The notes under the pieces are model-generated. The model did no database searches and was not told the origin of the DNA. It was given only the letters and a program-made list of their open reading frames with translations. DNA of 64,000 bases, taken from Gigaspora rosea. Lineage: Eukaryota; Glomeromycota; Glomeromycetes; Diversisporales; Gigasporaceae. A program made the position numbers and the translations under genes. The DNA lies in the NCBI GenBank assembly GCA_003550325.1, contig QKWP01000574.1, positions 90,534 to 154,533 of the forward strand, in the 5' to 3' direction. Positions 1-11,890 of this stretch are shown piece by piece. Position 1 is the first letter of the stretch; every line of letters begins with the position of its first letter.

Positions 1-89
1 TTTTTTTTTTTTTTTTTTTTACCTTAATGCATAAGGTGTGCTTAAACATATGATATTGATATTTTGCTTATATAGCAGTTGAGTTTACC

Positions 90-578
90 TTATACGGGGT
101 CCCCAAAATTTCGGATCGGGATATGTCGGAGTGCATCGGAATCATGGTCGGCAGGATCGGAATAGATCAATTTTTCATATAAAATTTTACCTGTACTAGA
201 TCTGACACATCCGACCCGAAATTTTGTGATGGCCCTGTAAAATCGTTGTTTGTTGCGTTTGTGTGGCTTAACGCTGACCATCTGCATAATGCCGGCTGGC
301 CATGAGTATAAACACGTTATGATATTATGAGAATGGCCGGATTCTTTGGGAGGGAGGGTTGGGTCGAAATTGTGGCCTGTCACAGTTGAGTGAGCAATCG
401 TTGGCGTAAGGCCAATTTGCGTTTCCCATGGATTTATCTTTGTTCTCATTGTCGCCTTTATCAAGTTAGTGATTACTGTTAATGGAAAGTTATTCAAATC
501 ATACTCACCTCCTTTGATTATCTGGACCGGACTTGTTCTGGTTGATGGTTCCACGATGCGCATCCACATGCTTAGCAT
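90..578 (-). CDS. Hypothetical ORF, 162 aa, possibly one exon
   Basis: This is an open minus-strand frame starting at ATG 578, with further ATGs at codons 4 and 6. The part from 240 to 578 is clearly richer in G and C than its surroundings, which is why it is listed. No domain is recognised: it has no membrane segment, no cysteine motif and no repeats. A consensus splice donor (GTGAGT) follows codon 23, so the true product may leave this frame there. The last 45 or so codons lie inside the MITE at 93-239. It may be a gene fragment or a chance ORF in a GC-richer insertion. Confidence 0.25.
   Translation of the reverse strand: MLSMWMRIVEPSTRTSPVQIIKGGEYDLNNFPLTVITNLIKATMRTKINPWETQIGLTPTIAHSTVTGHNFDPTLPPKESGHSHNIITCLYSWPAGIMQMVSVKPHKRNKQRFYRAITKFRVGCVRSSTGKILYEKLIYSDPADHDSDALRHIPIRNFGDPV
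93..239. mobile_element. Short TIR MITE (TA ends)
   Basis: The left end TACGGGGTCCCCAAAATTTC and the right end, read in reverse complement as TACAGGGCCATCACAAAATT, form an imperfect inverted repeat of about 35 bp that continues through a TCGG(A/G)TCGG stretch. Both ends carry TA, as expected for Tc1/mariner-type insertion. There is no coding capacity. It covers the C-terminal part of the minus-strand ORF at 90-578, so that ORF end is probably transposon-derived. Bases 1-92 before it are a poly-T run and AT-rich sequence with nothing recognisable. Confidence 0.55.
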
Positions 579-613
579 CTTTTCGATCTGTTGACTTTAC
601 GTCAACTCGAACG

Positions 614-638
614 AAAAATCGGCTTAGCCGATTTTTTT
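614..638. repeat. Perfect hairpin followed by T run
   Basis: AAAATCGGC and GCCGATTTT flank a 3-base loop and are followed by T residues. A second small palindrome, TTGACtttacGTCAA, lies at about 590-604. The shape resembles a bacterial intrinsic terminator but this is eukaryotic DNA, so it is recorded only as a hairpin. Confidence 0.5.
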
Positions 639-671
639 AATTTCGGCAAGGATCACTATACAGATCATTGG

Positions 672-1430
672 AACATTAACGGTTCTGTATAACTTTATCT
701 GACACTCATTTTATAGACACAATACTTCGCAGACAGGCAATTTTACCGCCATGTTTATTTTACAGACAATCAATTCAAAGCCAAATTTATTTTTATTTAC
801 CGATAGGCTCATTTCGTAGATAGTTTTTTTCACAGATAGAAAAAGCCTCTTTTCTTATAAATTACATTAGCCTTTACCCTAATTCTAAACTAACTCTAAT
901 GATAATAACTAGAATTATTTTGTCGGTTAAATGTGCTGTCGGTAAAAAAAAAAACTGTTTACGAGGGTTTTACGAGGGTGGTAATCAATTAATCGACAAT
1001 CACTTCACCGACATAACATTTCACCGACAATTATTCACCGACAAGTTCATTTTACAGTTTATTTCACCGAAGCTCATTTCACCGACAAAGTAATTCTGGT
1101 CATTGTCGTTAGGGTCAGGGTAGATTTAGGTAGAATTAGGGCTAAAGTTAGTGTGCTTTTTGAAAAAAAACTTGTCGGTGAAATGAACTTCGGTGAAACA
1201 AAATGAACTTGTCGGTGAGTATTTGTCGGTGAAATGTTATGTCGGTGAAGTGATTGTCGGCGAAATAATACGAACCCGTTTACGAAATGAGTTTGTCGGT
1301 AAAATAAACTGCTTATGAAGTGAACTTGTCTGTCAATTGTTTGCTTGTAAAATAAACATGTTTGTCTGTGAAGTGTTATTTATGTCTATAAAAGGAGCGT
1401 CGGCGAAATGAGCAGAACTGACGTTAACAT
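672..1430. mobile_element. Foldback element of GTCGGTGAAATGA-type repeats, copy 1
   Basis: The left half is full of TTTCACCGACAA-type words and the right half of the reverse complement TTGTCGGTGAAATGA, so the whole element can fold on itself. The outer arms (about 672-845 and 1285-1430) match each other, and an inner palindrome (about 960-1110 against 1170-1280) sits inside. The centre holds a TTAGGG-like tract at 1105-1140. A second centre-like segment at about 850-920 suggests that one copy inserted into the right arm of another. The 64-residue ORF at 899-1093 is only a reading of the repeats. Related copies lie at 37222-37620 and 41930-42230. Confidence 0.7.
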
Positions 1431-2589
1431 ACCCAGTATTATTTTATATTTTCGTTAGAATTCATAACCAACATGTTTGATACGTTTAATTTATATGAAA
1501 ATTTATGCAAGAACAGCTCTTGTCAACCAATAAACCTTAACAAAAAAAGCTTTGGATATAAAATAGATTTTATAATAAATATATTACACGTATTAATGAA
1601 AATATTAAAATATATATATAAATATTGATATAAATAAATATTACTTTTATCTCTAATTGTAATAACAAATACAATTATTTAAAATTTTGATATCTTATAT
1701 CGTTCAGGTTTAATAAACGCGGTTTTCTAAAAATGACGGAAGTATATCTGTATCGTTGAAAGTGCTTAAGAACCCGACTTATAGTATTAATGCCTAAATG
1801 TTTAAGCAATTTTTCGATTTCGATAAACTTTTTCTAATTACTGTATTTACAAGCAAAAATGCTTTAAGTATCATATTTCTGTATTTGACCAGAGATATAC
1901 CGGTATGTATGTACGTATTAAAGTCCTATTTACTTGATCTTAAATCATCACGTGATTATAATAACGGATTTTACTAACGTTCCCACCGGGGATTGACATT
2001 TTATTCTTGCCGTTGTGGGAAATAAATAGTACTCAATACATTCAACATAAATAAGGTTAAATAAGAGATATGTAAATTTTTAAATCTGAATGGTTTTTTT
2101 TTTTAAGTGGGAAAATCTTTAGGCTGATTAGGTTGCTTACAAATATTTGGTAATTATAAGTCTCACATGAAATTTAATATCAATTTGACTCATTAACGTT
2201 AATGTTGCACTGCTGAATGAGTAAAATTCCCCGGTAGTTAGAATTACCTAATAATATTTGTCAGCTCCCTTAATAAGATTAAATAAATCAAGTAGAAAAT
2301 GGAAAATACTAGCTTATTTGAATAAAATTAAATAAGAAGTTATAAACTTGTATATAGTTCTGTAGTTTTAAATATTTTATAATAAATTAAATAAAAGTTA
2401 TAAATTAAGTTAATGTGATAACCAATTAATAGTTCTTTATAAATTCCGTTAGTGTTCGCTTATCCATTCATTAACTAGTTTATTCGTTATCTGTATCCGT
2501 TTTTTCATTTAGGCAATCAGGATATTCGTTTAATATATCCACATAGCCTGTTGCCCTTGTTCATTAACTAATTTCTTATCCATTAACTG
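1431..2589. other. AT-rich spacer, nothing recognised
   Basis: No ORF, tRNA, TIR pair or tandem repeat that I can support is present. AT-rich runs and homopolymers dominate. Confidence 0.6.
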
Positions 2590-2800
2590 CAGTAAATGGC
2601 CGGATAAGAGGCCCGGAACTGTTACATTTCACTAATTTTAAAATCCCTTTATACCCAGGTACAATACATGGCTGAGCGTTTATATCACATAGTGCAAATT
2701 TTGAAAAGTATATATACTTTGCATTTAAAAAGAACCACATTTAATTAAAGATCTACGATCTGCACTCGGGTATAATACATAGTGAGTCTAGCACTTGGTG
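2590..2800 (-). mobile_element. Truncated copy of the GTAAATGGCC MITE
   Basis: This stretch matches the reverse complement of the element at 45390-45657 across its length. Shared words include GTAAATGGCCGGATA, CCACATTTAATTAAAGA and TCTGCACTCGGGTATA. Its left end carries the family terminus, while the other terminus is not recognisable, so it is a truncated or diverged copy. Confidence 0.65.
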
Positions 2801-3038
2801 CCCATTGTAACTATTATTGGGAGAATTTGCAGAAACACGACCGATTTAACTTTAACCAAAAAGGCGCAAAAAAAAATAAAACTATCAAACTAATAGTTAC
2901 TGGGAGATAAGTTTCTGAATTACTTGAATAAAAATCTTTTCAGCATAACACTTAGCTTACTTCCTTTATTTCCTTATGTATCGAAGAGAATCTCTCTCTT
3001 TATTATCTTTAAAAGCTTGTGCTTATATACATTTAATG

Positions 3039-3225
3039 TACTACGCGCGTTGACGTGCTATACTAACACGCTAACGTGCTATCTAGCACTTTGATTTGTT
3101 AACAAAATATTATTTTCAAGCCCACCACGTTAGACGTGCTTTCTCGGGCCTTTGGAAATAATAAATTTTTCATTCTGTTAGACATGCTAACACTGTGTGT
3201 TACCACGTTGGGCGTGCAACACATT
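3039..3225. repeat. Cluster of ACGTGCTA-type words
   Basis: GACGTGCTA, AACGTGCTA, TAGCACTT, AGACGTGCT, GACATGCTA and GGGCGTGCAA occur within 190 bp in both orientations, so parts of it can pair. No boundaries or target-site duplication were found. It may be the remnant of an element end with subterminal repeats. Confidence 0.35.
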
Positions 3226-3343
3226 ATTATATAATTTAGGACAATATGAGTTGGTCATATGTTAAAAGCTGTGCGCGAACAAAGTTTCCACCACCTCGAG
3301 CATTTAATGTCGCGGATCATAATGAAATCGGATTAAAATGAAA

Positions 3344-3526
3344 TACAGTCAGACCTCCCTAAATGCAACCTCCCTAAATGCATATCTATGTAAAACCTCT
3401 CTAAATGCATGCCTTTTTTTGGGCCCAACTAATATAACACTTATAGATTTTTACCTCTCTAAATGCATGTTTAGCTCAATTTTTACTATGGTCCCGACAC
3501 TATGCATTTAGAGAGATCTGACTGTA
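3344..3526. mobile_element. MITE, CAGTCAGACC family (TA TSD)
   Basis: It begins TACAGTCAGACCTCCCTAAA and ends with the near-perfect inverted form ...GGTCTGACTGTA (GATCTGACTGTA in this copy), with TA at both ends. The interior repeats CTCTCTAAATGCA several times. The ends resemble pogo/Tigger-type Tc1/mariner elements. Sister copies are at 34116-34283 and 52357-52535; a related subfamily is at 6065-6410 and 49613-49957. No coding sequence. Confidence 0.85.
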
Positions 3527-3857
3527 TGGGTTTTTATTTAGATCATACCAATTTGATTTTCTGTTTAACATACCCCTCTTTTTAAAATTTATATAACATA
3601 AATAATACACATTGTATAATTATAATGAACAATAAAAATCCAGTATTTAATCATGTGATATTTATAAATAAATATAAGAAAAAAATAATATAACTAAAAT
3701 AGCGTAATTAAACTTTATTTAAAACTAGTTTTTCTAAACATAATTAAGAACTTTAAGCAACTATACTATATTAAACCTTATTTTTTTTTACTTTCTTTTG
3801 TTCAGCATATCTTTTGTGATTGTATCACGCATATATATGCAATAATATAACCTTTTA

Positions 3858-4043
3858 TTACGTCATATTGAATGCATAATTCGAATGCCATTCAAACTAC
3901 CATTCGAACTATGTACATACTATTAAACACTATCATATGATTTCATGGACATGCATGTCTGCGAAGTCATGTAATAGTGCTGAATAGCAGCTCGAATGGT
4001 GGTTTGAGTGGAATTCGAATCATGCCATTCAACATGATGAATT
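3858..4043. mobile_element. Inverted-repeat element, about 60-bp arms
   Basis: The left arm (ATTGAATGCATAATTCGAAT and on) pairs with the right arm (ATTCGAATCATGCCATTCAA), and the pairing continues through CAAACTACCATTCGA and TCGAATGGTGGTTTG. Inner stems around CATATGATTTCATGGACATG continue the fold. No duplication is evident. Confidence 0.55.
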
Positions 4044-4241
4044 CTTTAAATTTTACCATTATGTGACTTAGAGGCTTTATAGTTAGAGTGATAAAAAATA
4101 TAAAGATAATTCATTGCAGTCAAATACAAGAATTATTGTTAAAAGAAATGTTAATCCTAATCGATTCAACCTGATTACACTAGAGTTTGAACAAAAGTGT
4201 TAACAACTCTAATTTTGAATAAACCTGCTAATCTGCATACA

Positions 4242-5221
4242 TAAGGTAATGGGCCCTATTCCTAGAAATACCCCTATTGTTAGAAATCTTTTATTTTTTG
4301 TTACAACAGACTATAAAATACAAATTTTTTCAAACAAGTCATGTGAATACAAATGTATAAGTTAGAATATATCATGTTGCATAAAAATAACCATTTGTAT
4401 AACTATAGAACCATATTTACCACTATAGTAACCTTTGAAGCAATTTCAAAAGACAAATTTGCTAATTTACAAATTTGATAATAAGTTTTGATCTACTGAT
4501 CCATTTTAGATGATTTTGCTACCAAAATGTTCGTCTCAATGAGACGATTCTAACAAGCCCAAAATCGCTAAAATCTGATCACAGGATCCCAAGATCTTTA
4601 CGATTTTGTATTATTTTATTAGTAAACTTTATATATTCAAAATTTACTAATAAAATAGTACAAAATTGTGATGATCTTGGGATCTTGTGATTGGATTTTA
4701 ACGATTTTGAGCTTGTTAGAATCGTCTCATTGAGACGAACATTTTGGTAGCAAAACCATCCAAAACAAATCAGTAGATCAAAACTTATTATCCAATTTTG
4801 TAAATCAGCTTGTATGAAATACAAGATAAAGTAAATATTAAACAACAAAAGCTTAAGAAATAAGAGCAAAAAAAATAACAGAGAGCAGCAAAAAAAAAAC
4901 AAAAAAAGAAAAAACAAAACATAAAAAATAATAATATAAAAAAAAATTTTTACTTTCTAAATTTTTTTTTAATTTTTTTAGAATATTTATATTAGATTTC
5001 TAGAAATAGGAGCCAATGGTCAAATTTTAACCCAATTTTACAAAGTTTTAAGCTTATTAGAAAAAAATTTTTTTATATATAAATGCAATACAATCTATAT
5101 ATTATTAAATAATAAATAGATTATACATTTTATATATAAAATTTTATAAAATATATTAATATTTAAAAAAATTTTAGATATAACAAAAAAAAAGTTTCTA
5201 GAAATAGGGCCCATTACCTTA
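4242..5221. mobile_element. TIR element with long internal palindrome
   Basis: The termini ATAAGGTAATGGGCCCTATT and its inverse are matched over about 25 bp, followed on each side by CTAGAAA-type sequence. Inside, 4455-4820 is a long foldback with arms of about 170 bp that carries the palindromic word CGTCTCAATGAGACG twice. The same internal word occurs in elements at 38930-39600 and 54292-54822, which have different ends. The 112-residue minus ORF here is low-complexity and not credible as a gene. Confidence 0.75.
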
Positions 5222-6064
5222 TCAGTTATCAACTACTACATTTTAATCCTATGTCTGATTTTTGCCCAGAAATACTACAGTACTAAAAAATATTATGAGA
5301 TATATTTAATATTATGATTAGAAGAAAAGCTTTCAATAATGCTAAATCCTAGTTTAATTGAATCATTAATATCATAGTTGAAATTAGTTTATACAAATTT
5401 AGTGTTCAAGTCAAGATGTGCCACTCATATTGTTATAGTTGAGGAATATTTATAACTTGTAGATGCAAGTTTGTTATGTCAAAAATTTTACAAAGTAATC
5501 TGTGTTACCCACCAGACTGAGTGTGATGGTCATGAAAAACCTGAAAAAAGGTAAATTTATGATATTTTTAAAAAAAATTGTAGTAATTTCTTCTTAATAG
5601 ATTCAGGTTAGATAAAACACCTGACCACATTCCTGCCATTGACGAAAAGCAAATATAGATGTGTTCTATGTGGAGAATACAAAAATTATTAATTAAATAT
5701 TCAAATACAGTTGTCCTTCTTTATAATCACGCAGTTGGATACGCCTAACTGGGTGATTATAAAGAAGTGTGACTTTATAAAAATACCTCCATACAAGCAC
5801 ACATTATATTAAAAATTATAAATGAGATTTAATAGAGGTAGGTATATATATCTGATATGTATTACCATGAATCGCCTGCATGCAAAGTACTGTAACCGTT
5901 TTCTATCTAATGTTTAAATTAAATTTTTTTAAAATTTAAATCGGCAGTTATAAATAAGTAAAATTTTAGTTAAATATAAAAAAAAAATATTATATTTATC
6001 TAATATTTAAATTAATTTTTCGTGTATATTACTATATATAAGTAAATTACTTCAAGTAAGTTAC

Positions 6065-6410
6065 TACAGTCAACCCTCCATAAATGCAACCTCCATAAAT
6101 GCAATACCTCTCTAAATGCATGTTTTTTTCTATTCCGTAAAATGTTATTAGTGCTAAATGCACGTTCTATATTCTGTAAATGCACATTCTCTTGAATAAC
6201 ATTTTATATCACACTAACCTCCCTAAATGCACGTGGCCAATCAAATTTTAGTATTTAAGATAGGTTATACAGTTTTGGTAGAAGTTATACAAACTTGATG
6301 ATCTAATTTTTAAAAGCTGCAATTTAATTGGCTCTCTCTAAATGCAAACCTCCCTAAATGCACGTTGTAGGCTTGTCCCTACGAGTTGCATTTATGGAGA
6401 GTTGACTGTA
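6065..6410 (+). mobile_element. MITE, CAGTCAACCCTCCATAAATG subfamily
   Basis: TACAGTCAACCCTCCATAAA and its inverse at 6390-6410 define the ends. The interior is rich in CTAAATGCA words. The copy at 49613-49957 is the same element in reverse orientation with closely similar length (345 against 346 bp), which confirms the boundaries. It is nested in the 5706-8093 element. Confidence 0.85.
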
Positions 6411-7938
6411 TGTGTTTATTACTACGTGCATATTACTATGTGTATTTATTCACATTTACATTTTTAAAATTATGTAATGAGTTATTTAATCCATAAATAT
6501 TAATTTATTTTATATGCATTAATTTAATCTGTAATTATAATATTTAAAAATTTAATTTGCTAGTACAGAAGTAGCAATTACGAAGTATAAATATTTATAT
6601 AAATTATTTAAAAATGGACATTAATCTAAGCACTTAAATACTATAAGATATTCAAATTTAGTGTGCTATTATAAAGAATATTCTTTAATCTGTAATATAA
6701 GTTTTATGGCAATACTATATAATTATTTGATTTAAATTTAATTGAAAATAATATATACAGCAATACACATTTGATAATGATAAATTAAAACATGCACATT
6801 GCAATAATCAATTTTATCCTTTTTTTTCATTGTTATATACTTTTATTATATTATTTATTGCATAATGTGATAAATGATTTAGAAAAAAATGGATAATTGC
6901 CAAAAACAAATTATTAAACAACAGTGGCAATAAGATTATTGAAAATTGCACTCATACATGTATATGAACTTACAGATAGTTTTCATAGCATTTCAATTTA
7001 CTGGCTTAAGGTTGTTCTTAAGTGTCAATCTCAATTCGATTAACAAGTGATTATAATAGTGCTAAAGTATAATTACATTTACAAATAAAGTATGAGATTT
7101 ATGACATAATTGAAATCTTTTCAAGCATCATTTTTGACGTGATTAGCAAGTTATCGTACTAGTGCTCATTTATTATGATTAATCCAAATAATCATTGAAA
7201 ATGATACTTGTGTAGTTCTTATCTGTTATTGATTTCTTTTATTTATCAAAATTTCATAAAAATTACAAATATATTTGTTATTGTAATTCGGGTTTCACAA
7301 TTATTATTTTTATAAAAGCTTATTAATGCGAAAAGTAAAATAGTTACAACATCTTTGATTGTAAAGTGATAAAAAAGACGTTTGTTGTAAAAAGTTTGAT
7401 GACAAATGAAAATCACATTTAATATTTTTCAATAATAAAAAATGATTTTATTATGTAATAAGCTTTATTAAGTTACATATAATCATATTAAAGATAAACA
7501 TGCTGAATCAATTTAAAATATTTTGTGCTAAATAAAATTTATTTTCTGACATGCTTTGACTCATTGATTGAGAACGCCTTAATAATAGTATTTACAATGG
7601 TATAAACCAAAATACCATTTATTTTCTTATTTGTTTAGTTGATTAACTACATTTATAAATATTATTTCTTATACTATATAAATGTGATTGATGATGCTAG
7701 TTTAATTTAATTCTAAATTTGAGAAATTGCTCATATGTACGTACTGTATATCTAATTGTGATTGTAAAGAAGTAATTTTAATATAAAAATCGGCCAACAA
7801 ATTCTAAAAAAAGTGATAGTGATTATAATATAATTGTGACTGTATAGAGGTGATTTTAATATAAAAGACGGTATTATTAGAGTCGCAGACATTAGAACAT
7901 CAATTAACAAAAGGCAGGGGGTGTAGAGTGACGTATCG

Positions 7939-7995
7939 ACGTCACTACCTCAATTTTATATGACATAAGAGTAACGTAGTGACGTCACTACCTCA
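7939..7995. repeat. Two CRE-like repeats, one a 16-bp palindrome
   Basis: ACGTCACTACCTCA occurs at 7939-7952 and again at 7982-7995. The second is part of the perfect palindrome GTAGTGACGTCACTAC (7976-7991). TGACGTCA is the classical bZIP-binding core. No gene is close by, so a regulatory role is not claimed. Confidence 0.45.
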
Positions 7996-8093
7996 GATCT
8001 TTCAAATGTTTGCAGCTATAGGTATTATAGTTTGGTGTGATTATGTAAAGTTTGTGACTATATAGGAGGTGATTATATGGGAGGACGACTGTA

Positions 8094-9400
8094 TTGAATT
8101 TTAATTAGTCTTATATTGAATTTTAATTAGCCTTATATTAAATTTTGATTAGTTTTTATTCTATTAAATTTTAATTAGCCTTCTTTAATTATTTTTCTTA
8201 TATTAAAAGTAACTTCTTTTATTATGACTATTTAGTAAATATTTGCAGATTTTGAAGGTATTTACAAATAGTATTGGATGAATATCCAGATTTTGAATAG
8301 ATACCCATGCTATTGCAAAAATTTACTCAAATATTTATAAATATACATAATTATATAAACTACAAATCTTTGATTATCCATGAATTTTTATTAAATATTC
8401 AATGAATATTTGTAAATATTCACAAACCCAACCCTTATATATATAAAAATTTATAAATCTTAATTACTTTTTTTTTTATTTATTAATATCAAGTATAGGA
8501 ATAGAATAGTAAGTTACAATTATATCAGGATAATATATAAAGAAATACTATAATTAAAATTCCTAACTAATTATCTAATAATTTATACAATAGAGCAAAC
8601 CTATTACTTGTAGTTAGGCTAACTATTAAACTACTATAGAACAAAGATGTGATATTTTACTATATACTTTTTTATTTTAAACTAAAAGATTAAATTTTAG
8701 TTTAAAAAGGCTAGAAAAAACTGGAATTACTTTTTTAAAATTACATTATATATATTATTTTATATTATATAATTATATAGAAGTACTTTTATACAATTAC
8801 ACCTCTATATAATTACCAAAAGATGTTAGGTAAATTGGGTGATTAAATAGAAGCACAACTGTAAAATATTTTCAAATCTATTTTCAAAATATTTCAAAAT
8901 TACTTTCAAAATATTTTAAAATATTTACAAAATATTTTGAAATATATTGTAGTTTACAAGATTTTTTGAAAGATTTTGCAGGTTCACAAGATCTTTTGAA
9001 AGATTTCAAAAATATAAATTGCTAATGTACTTCAATATTAATAGCATTAATATCATTATCTTTAATACCAATGATTTATAAAGTTGATTATATTACAAGA
9101 TTAGAAAAATTTACTTTAATTAGTATTTGTAAAGTTAATAATTTATTACAACCTTTTTTTTATTATTATCTGAAATAGAATTTATTAAAAATTTATAGAA
9201 AAAAGCATAGTCTGCATTTAAATTATCTAGTTGAAAAAACTCTTTAAAATTTGGTAAATTAAATTTTTAATGAAACAAAAAATAAAGGTAAAACTTTAAT
9301 TAATATTTATATCAAATTCCAATAGCAATTTCAAATACAGTAGTATCAATTAGTAACTTACTAATTAAAATATCTAGTAGAATCAAGATAAGGATTTTAA
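8094..9400. repeat. AT-rich repeat remnants
   Basis: 8091-8180 holds about four degenerate copies of a 22-bp unit containing TTTTAATTAG. 8230-8420 contains GAATATTTG/GAATGAATAT words related to the element at 22821-23158. 8870-8960 contains repeated AAATATTTTGAAAT words also seen at 59820 and 61290-61375. No gene was found. Confidence 0.45.
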
Positions 9401-9573
9401 GAACTTGCATTAATTCCATTTTGCAAAATCAGCTTTTGTTAAGTTAGCTATTACAGAAATAGTACATAATAATTATAATATATCATCAACAGCAATTTAT
9501 AAAATTATTACCGCAGTTAAAGGATCAAAATTTCATAGTAAAAATCAGCAGAGTTTTACTAATTGCTTATATA

Positions 9574-9857
9574 GGAGATGGCTAAAGCCAGGTGCGTTCA
9601 TATATTTTTTTGATTATTTTATTAAAATTAGGGTAAGGGTTAGTTAGGAATTAGGATTAGGGCTTGACTTATAAGTAAAATTGTCTTTTCGACATTTTTT
9701 ATTAATGCTTCTAGACTGGTTTAGACACTTGTTTTTTGTATTTTCAGCATTTTCACTTTTTTTCTTTGTTTTTGTCTTGTCGAGCTGATTGTAAAGATCA
9801 AATTTTACAATTTGATTGGCTTTATATCACGTGAGCACACCTGGCTTTAGACAACCC
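9574..9857. mobile_element. MITE with 8-bp TSD CTTATATA
   Basis: CTTATATA is duplicated exactly at 9566-9573 and 9858-9865. The ends GGAGATGGCTAAAGCCAGGT and the inverse of GGGTTGTCTAAAGCCAGGT pair over about 20 bp. An 8-bp duplication fits hAT-type transposition. The centre has a TTAGGG-like tract (9630-9665). Part of the body resembles the sequence hosting the insertion at 23655-24382. Confidence 0.75.
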
Positions 9858-10287
9858 CTTATATAAAAGTGAAATGCTGTACATTTCTAATCATAATAAA
9901 AATCCTATAGTAAACAATACTTATATTATATCATATACTAATGTGATTTGAATGATTTAACTATTATTAAAATCAGAAAAGTTGGTTTTGCAAAGTTTAA
10001 TTAGAAATTATAAAAGGTTTGCTTAGTAAAAAAAAATACTTTTATATGTAGAAAAGCTCCATTAGCACACTATAGAAATTTACTATTAAATACCTGCTAT
10101 AATTTATTATAAAATGATCATCATTTTTACTCTTTATCTGTAATTTACCACTTAATGATGAGACCTTTAAAAAGATACTAAAAGTTTCCTTTTAATATTA
10201 GATAGGCTAATTGCTAGTATTCCATTATTTGAATTTGATATACTACAATTGGCATTATTCTATTTTTGGTATAATTGGATAATAAGT

Positions 10288-10509
10288 GTCATAGCTGATG
10301 CTGAAGTTGGCTGATGCTGAAGCTTTAACCTATTTTGATATAAAATTTAAAAATTTTTTTTGGATATTTTTTTCGCTTTTGTTTTGTTAGGGTAGGGTTT
10401 GGGTGTAGATTTTATATTTATAGAGTATATGTGGATTTTAGCAGGGCTTATAGTTTCCAATTGAGACCCCTGAGCTTCAGTATCAGCCAACTTCAGCATT
10501 AGCTATGAC
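10288..10509. mobile_element. MITE with exact 7-bp TSD, copy 1
   Basis: The left flank AATAAGT (10281-10287) is repeated exactly at 10510-10516. The ends GTCATAGCTGATGCTGAAGT and the inverse (ACTTCAGCATTAGCTATGAC) pair well. The interior has GTTAGGGTAGGGTTTGGG followed by a TATAGAGTATATG segment. The same plan and the same TSD length are found at 17221-17420 and 51611-51831. Confidence 0.85.
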
Positions 10510-10949
10510 AATAAGTAATAATGAGTATTGCAAAAAAAAATAAAATAAAAAAACGATTTTAACAATATATATATATATATATTAATAACTTTATTAATAT
10601 AAAACTATAGTTAGAATATATTAGCAGTTAGATGAAAATAAATCTATCAACCATTATATTAGTTGTACATCTTTTGGATCCACAATATTATGGGCAAAAA
10701 CTCCATATCAGTAATATCACAATTCATTTAACAATTAACTGAATGCAAGACTAGAATAGGTATATTTGATCTTCAATTGGTATGGGATAAAGTTAATCCT
10801 ATTGCATGGTAAAGGCTAAACTTTGTAAAATCAGCACCAGAATTATGTAATGTTGCAATTAAAATTTTTTCAATTCTCTCTAAGCATAAACTGACCAGCT
10901 TTTCATTCATTTATGACAAAACAAGATTTCAATTAACTAATAATTAAAT

Positions 10950-11565
10950 AGGACCCCAAACAATCTATATGAGGTCATATTTGAAAAATTGCTAATGGTG
11001 ACCCTTTTTTTAAAAAAGAATACATTTGAAAAGTAGATATTGGATAAAAAGGTTATATTTAAAAACAGCTAATAGGCAAAAAGAGTATATTTAAAAGAAT
11101 TCTAATAGAGTAATTTTTATAAATCTTATATTTGAAATGTGCTAATAAAAAATTTAAAGCAAGAATTAATTTTTTTTTTTTTAGAGGTTTTTTTAGAGAA
11201 TAAAAAATTTTTTTATTTTTTTTAAAGAATAAAATAAAATTGGTTTTATTGGTTTTTTTTTTTTTTTTTNNNNNNNNNNNNNNNNNNNNNNNNNNNNNNN
11301 NNNNNNNNNNNNNNNNNNNNNNNNNNNNNNNNNNNNNNNNNNNNNNNNNNNNNNNNNNNNNNNNNNNNNNNNNNNNNNNNNNNNNNNNNTTTTTTAGAGA
11401 ATGTAACTTTGTTTTTTTTTTTTAGAGAATGTTATATTTCAAAAAAAGTTAAAAGTTCTATCTGCTATCTGATATTTAAAATATAGCTTAAATATAAAAG
11501 TGCTAACCAAAAAAAAATTTACTATGATGCTCAAATATAAGTTCACATAGAATATTCGGGGTCCT
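10950..11565. mobile_element. AGGACCCC TIR element holding the gap
   Basis: It begins AGGACCCCAAACAATCTATA and ends ATTCGGGGTCCT, the ends seen in compact form at 50445-50622 and 59520-59700. The interior is made of diverged repeats of a unit containing ATATTTGAAAA and GCTAATA, and of TTTTAGAGAATA words around the N gap. No duplication is convincing here. Confidence 0.55.
11270..11389. other. Assembly gap, 120 N
   Basis: 120 undetermined bases are flanked on both sides by T-rich runs within TTTTAGAGAATA-type repeats. The gap is best explained by a collapsed or unsequenced low-complexity tract. The ORF spanning it is not real. Confidence 0.98.
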
Positions 11566-11695
11566 GAACGAATATTAAAGTTGGTGTATATTTATAGCAA
11601 TTATATACTTACTCGTTCACGACAAGAGTATTCTGATATAATAGAGGCTGAAATACGATTTAATAATAGAACAGTACAGCAAATTTAAATATTAA

Positions 11696-11890
11696 AAATA
11701 GTGACACTAATCTACTAGATCCAGATTCAGATGACGATGAAATATTAATAGAAGATGAAAGCCATTCGAAATTTGAAGGAATTGATAGTGAAGAAATAGA
11801 TTGTGAAGAAACAGAAGAAGAAATATATGAAGAAAATGAAGAAAGCGAAGGAAATGAAGATGTAGTAAACGAAATGAATAAATGTAAAAA
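11696..11890 (+). CDS. Probable acidic exon, function unknown
   Basis: One frame of about 65 codons is strongly acidic (DPDSDDDEIL..., EEIDCEETEEEIYEENEESE) and ends at a consensus splice donor GTAAGT (11891-11896). An AG just upstream (AAAATAG before 11693) could be its acceptor. It lacks an ATG, so it is an internal exon or a fragment. Acidic stretches of this kind are low-information; I cannot name a family. No matching next exon was identified in 11.9-12.5 kb, where ordinary AT-rich sequence follows. Confidence 0.4.

Larger units (their letters stand above)
5706..8093. mobile_element. Large non-coding TIR element (2.4 kb)
   Basis: It starts TACAGTTGTCCTTCTTTATA and ends with the inverse form TATGGGAGGACGACTGTA; the ATCAC/GTGAT words that follow the ends also match. 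TA is present at both ends. Close to the left end, TTCTTTATAATCAC is repeated in inverted orientation at about 5718-5770. No ORF survives. A separate MITE lies inside it at 6065-6410. A further right end of the same type (GAAGCACAACTGTA) lies at about 8848-8873. Confidence 0.6.
9420..10948 (+). pseudogene. Decayed hAT-type transposase
   Basis: The 3' end (about 10805-10948) reads in one frame as ...APELCNVAIKIFSI... and then ...SFSFIYDKTRFQLTNN. This is the layout of the hAT C-terminal dimerisation region (residues before and after the usual SSAASER-like segment, here lost). Upstream fragments read ...HLLDPQYYG..., also common in this family. From 9420 a frame of about 50 codons (AKSAFVKLAITEIV and on) is open up to the first insertion. 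The reading is broken by stops and shifts and by two MITEs with intact duplications (9574-9857, 10288-10509). It is dead; the family call rests mainly on the C-terminal part. Confidence 0.5.

Noticed and set aside
614..638. Intrinsic transcription terminator
   Set aside because: The shape fits a bacterial terminator, but introns, composition and gene types show eukaryotic nuclear DNA. Kept only as a hairpin.
4579..4917. 112-residue minus-strand protein
   Set aside because: It is a Phe/Leu-rich reading of A-rich sequence inside a palindromic element, with no protein-like features.
11240..11425. ORF across the N gap
   Set aside because: Two thirds of it are undetermined residues, and the rest is a poly-T reading.
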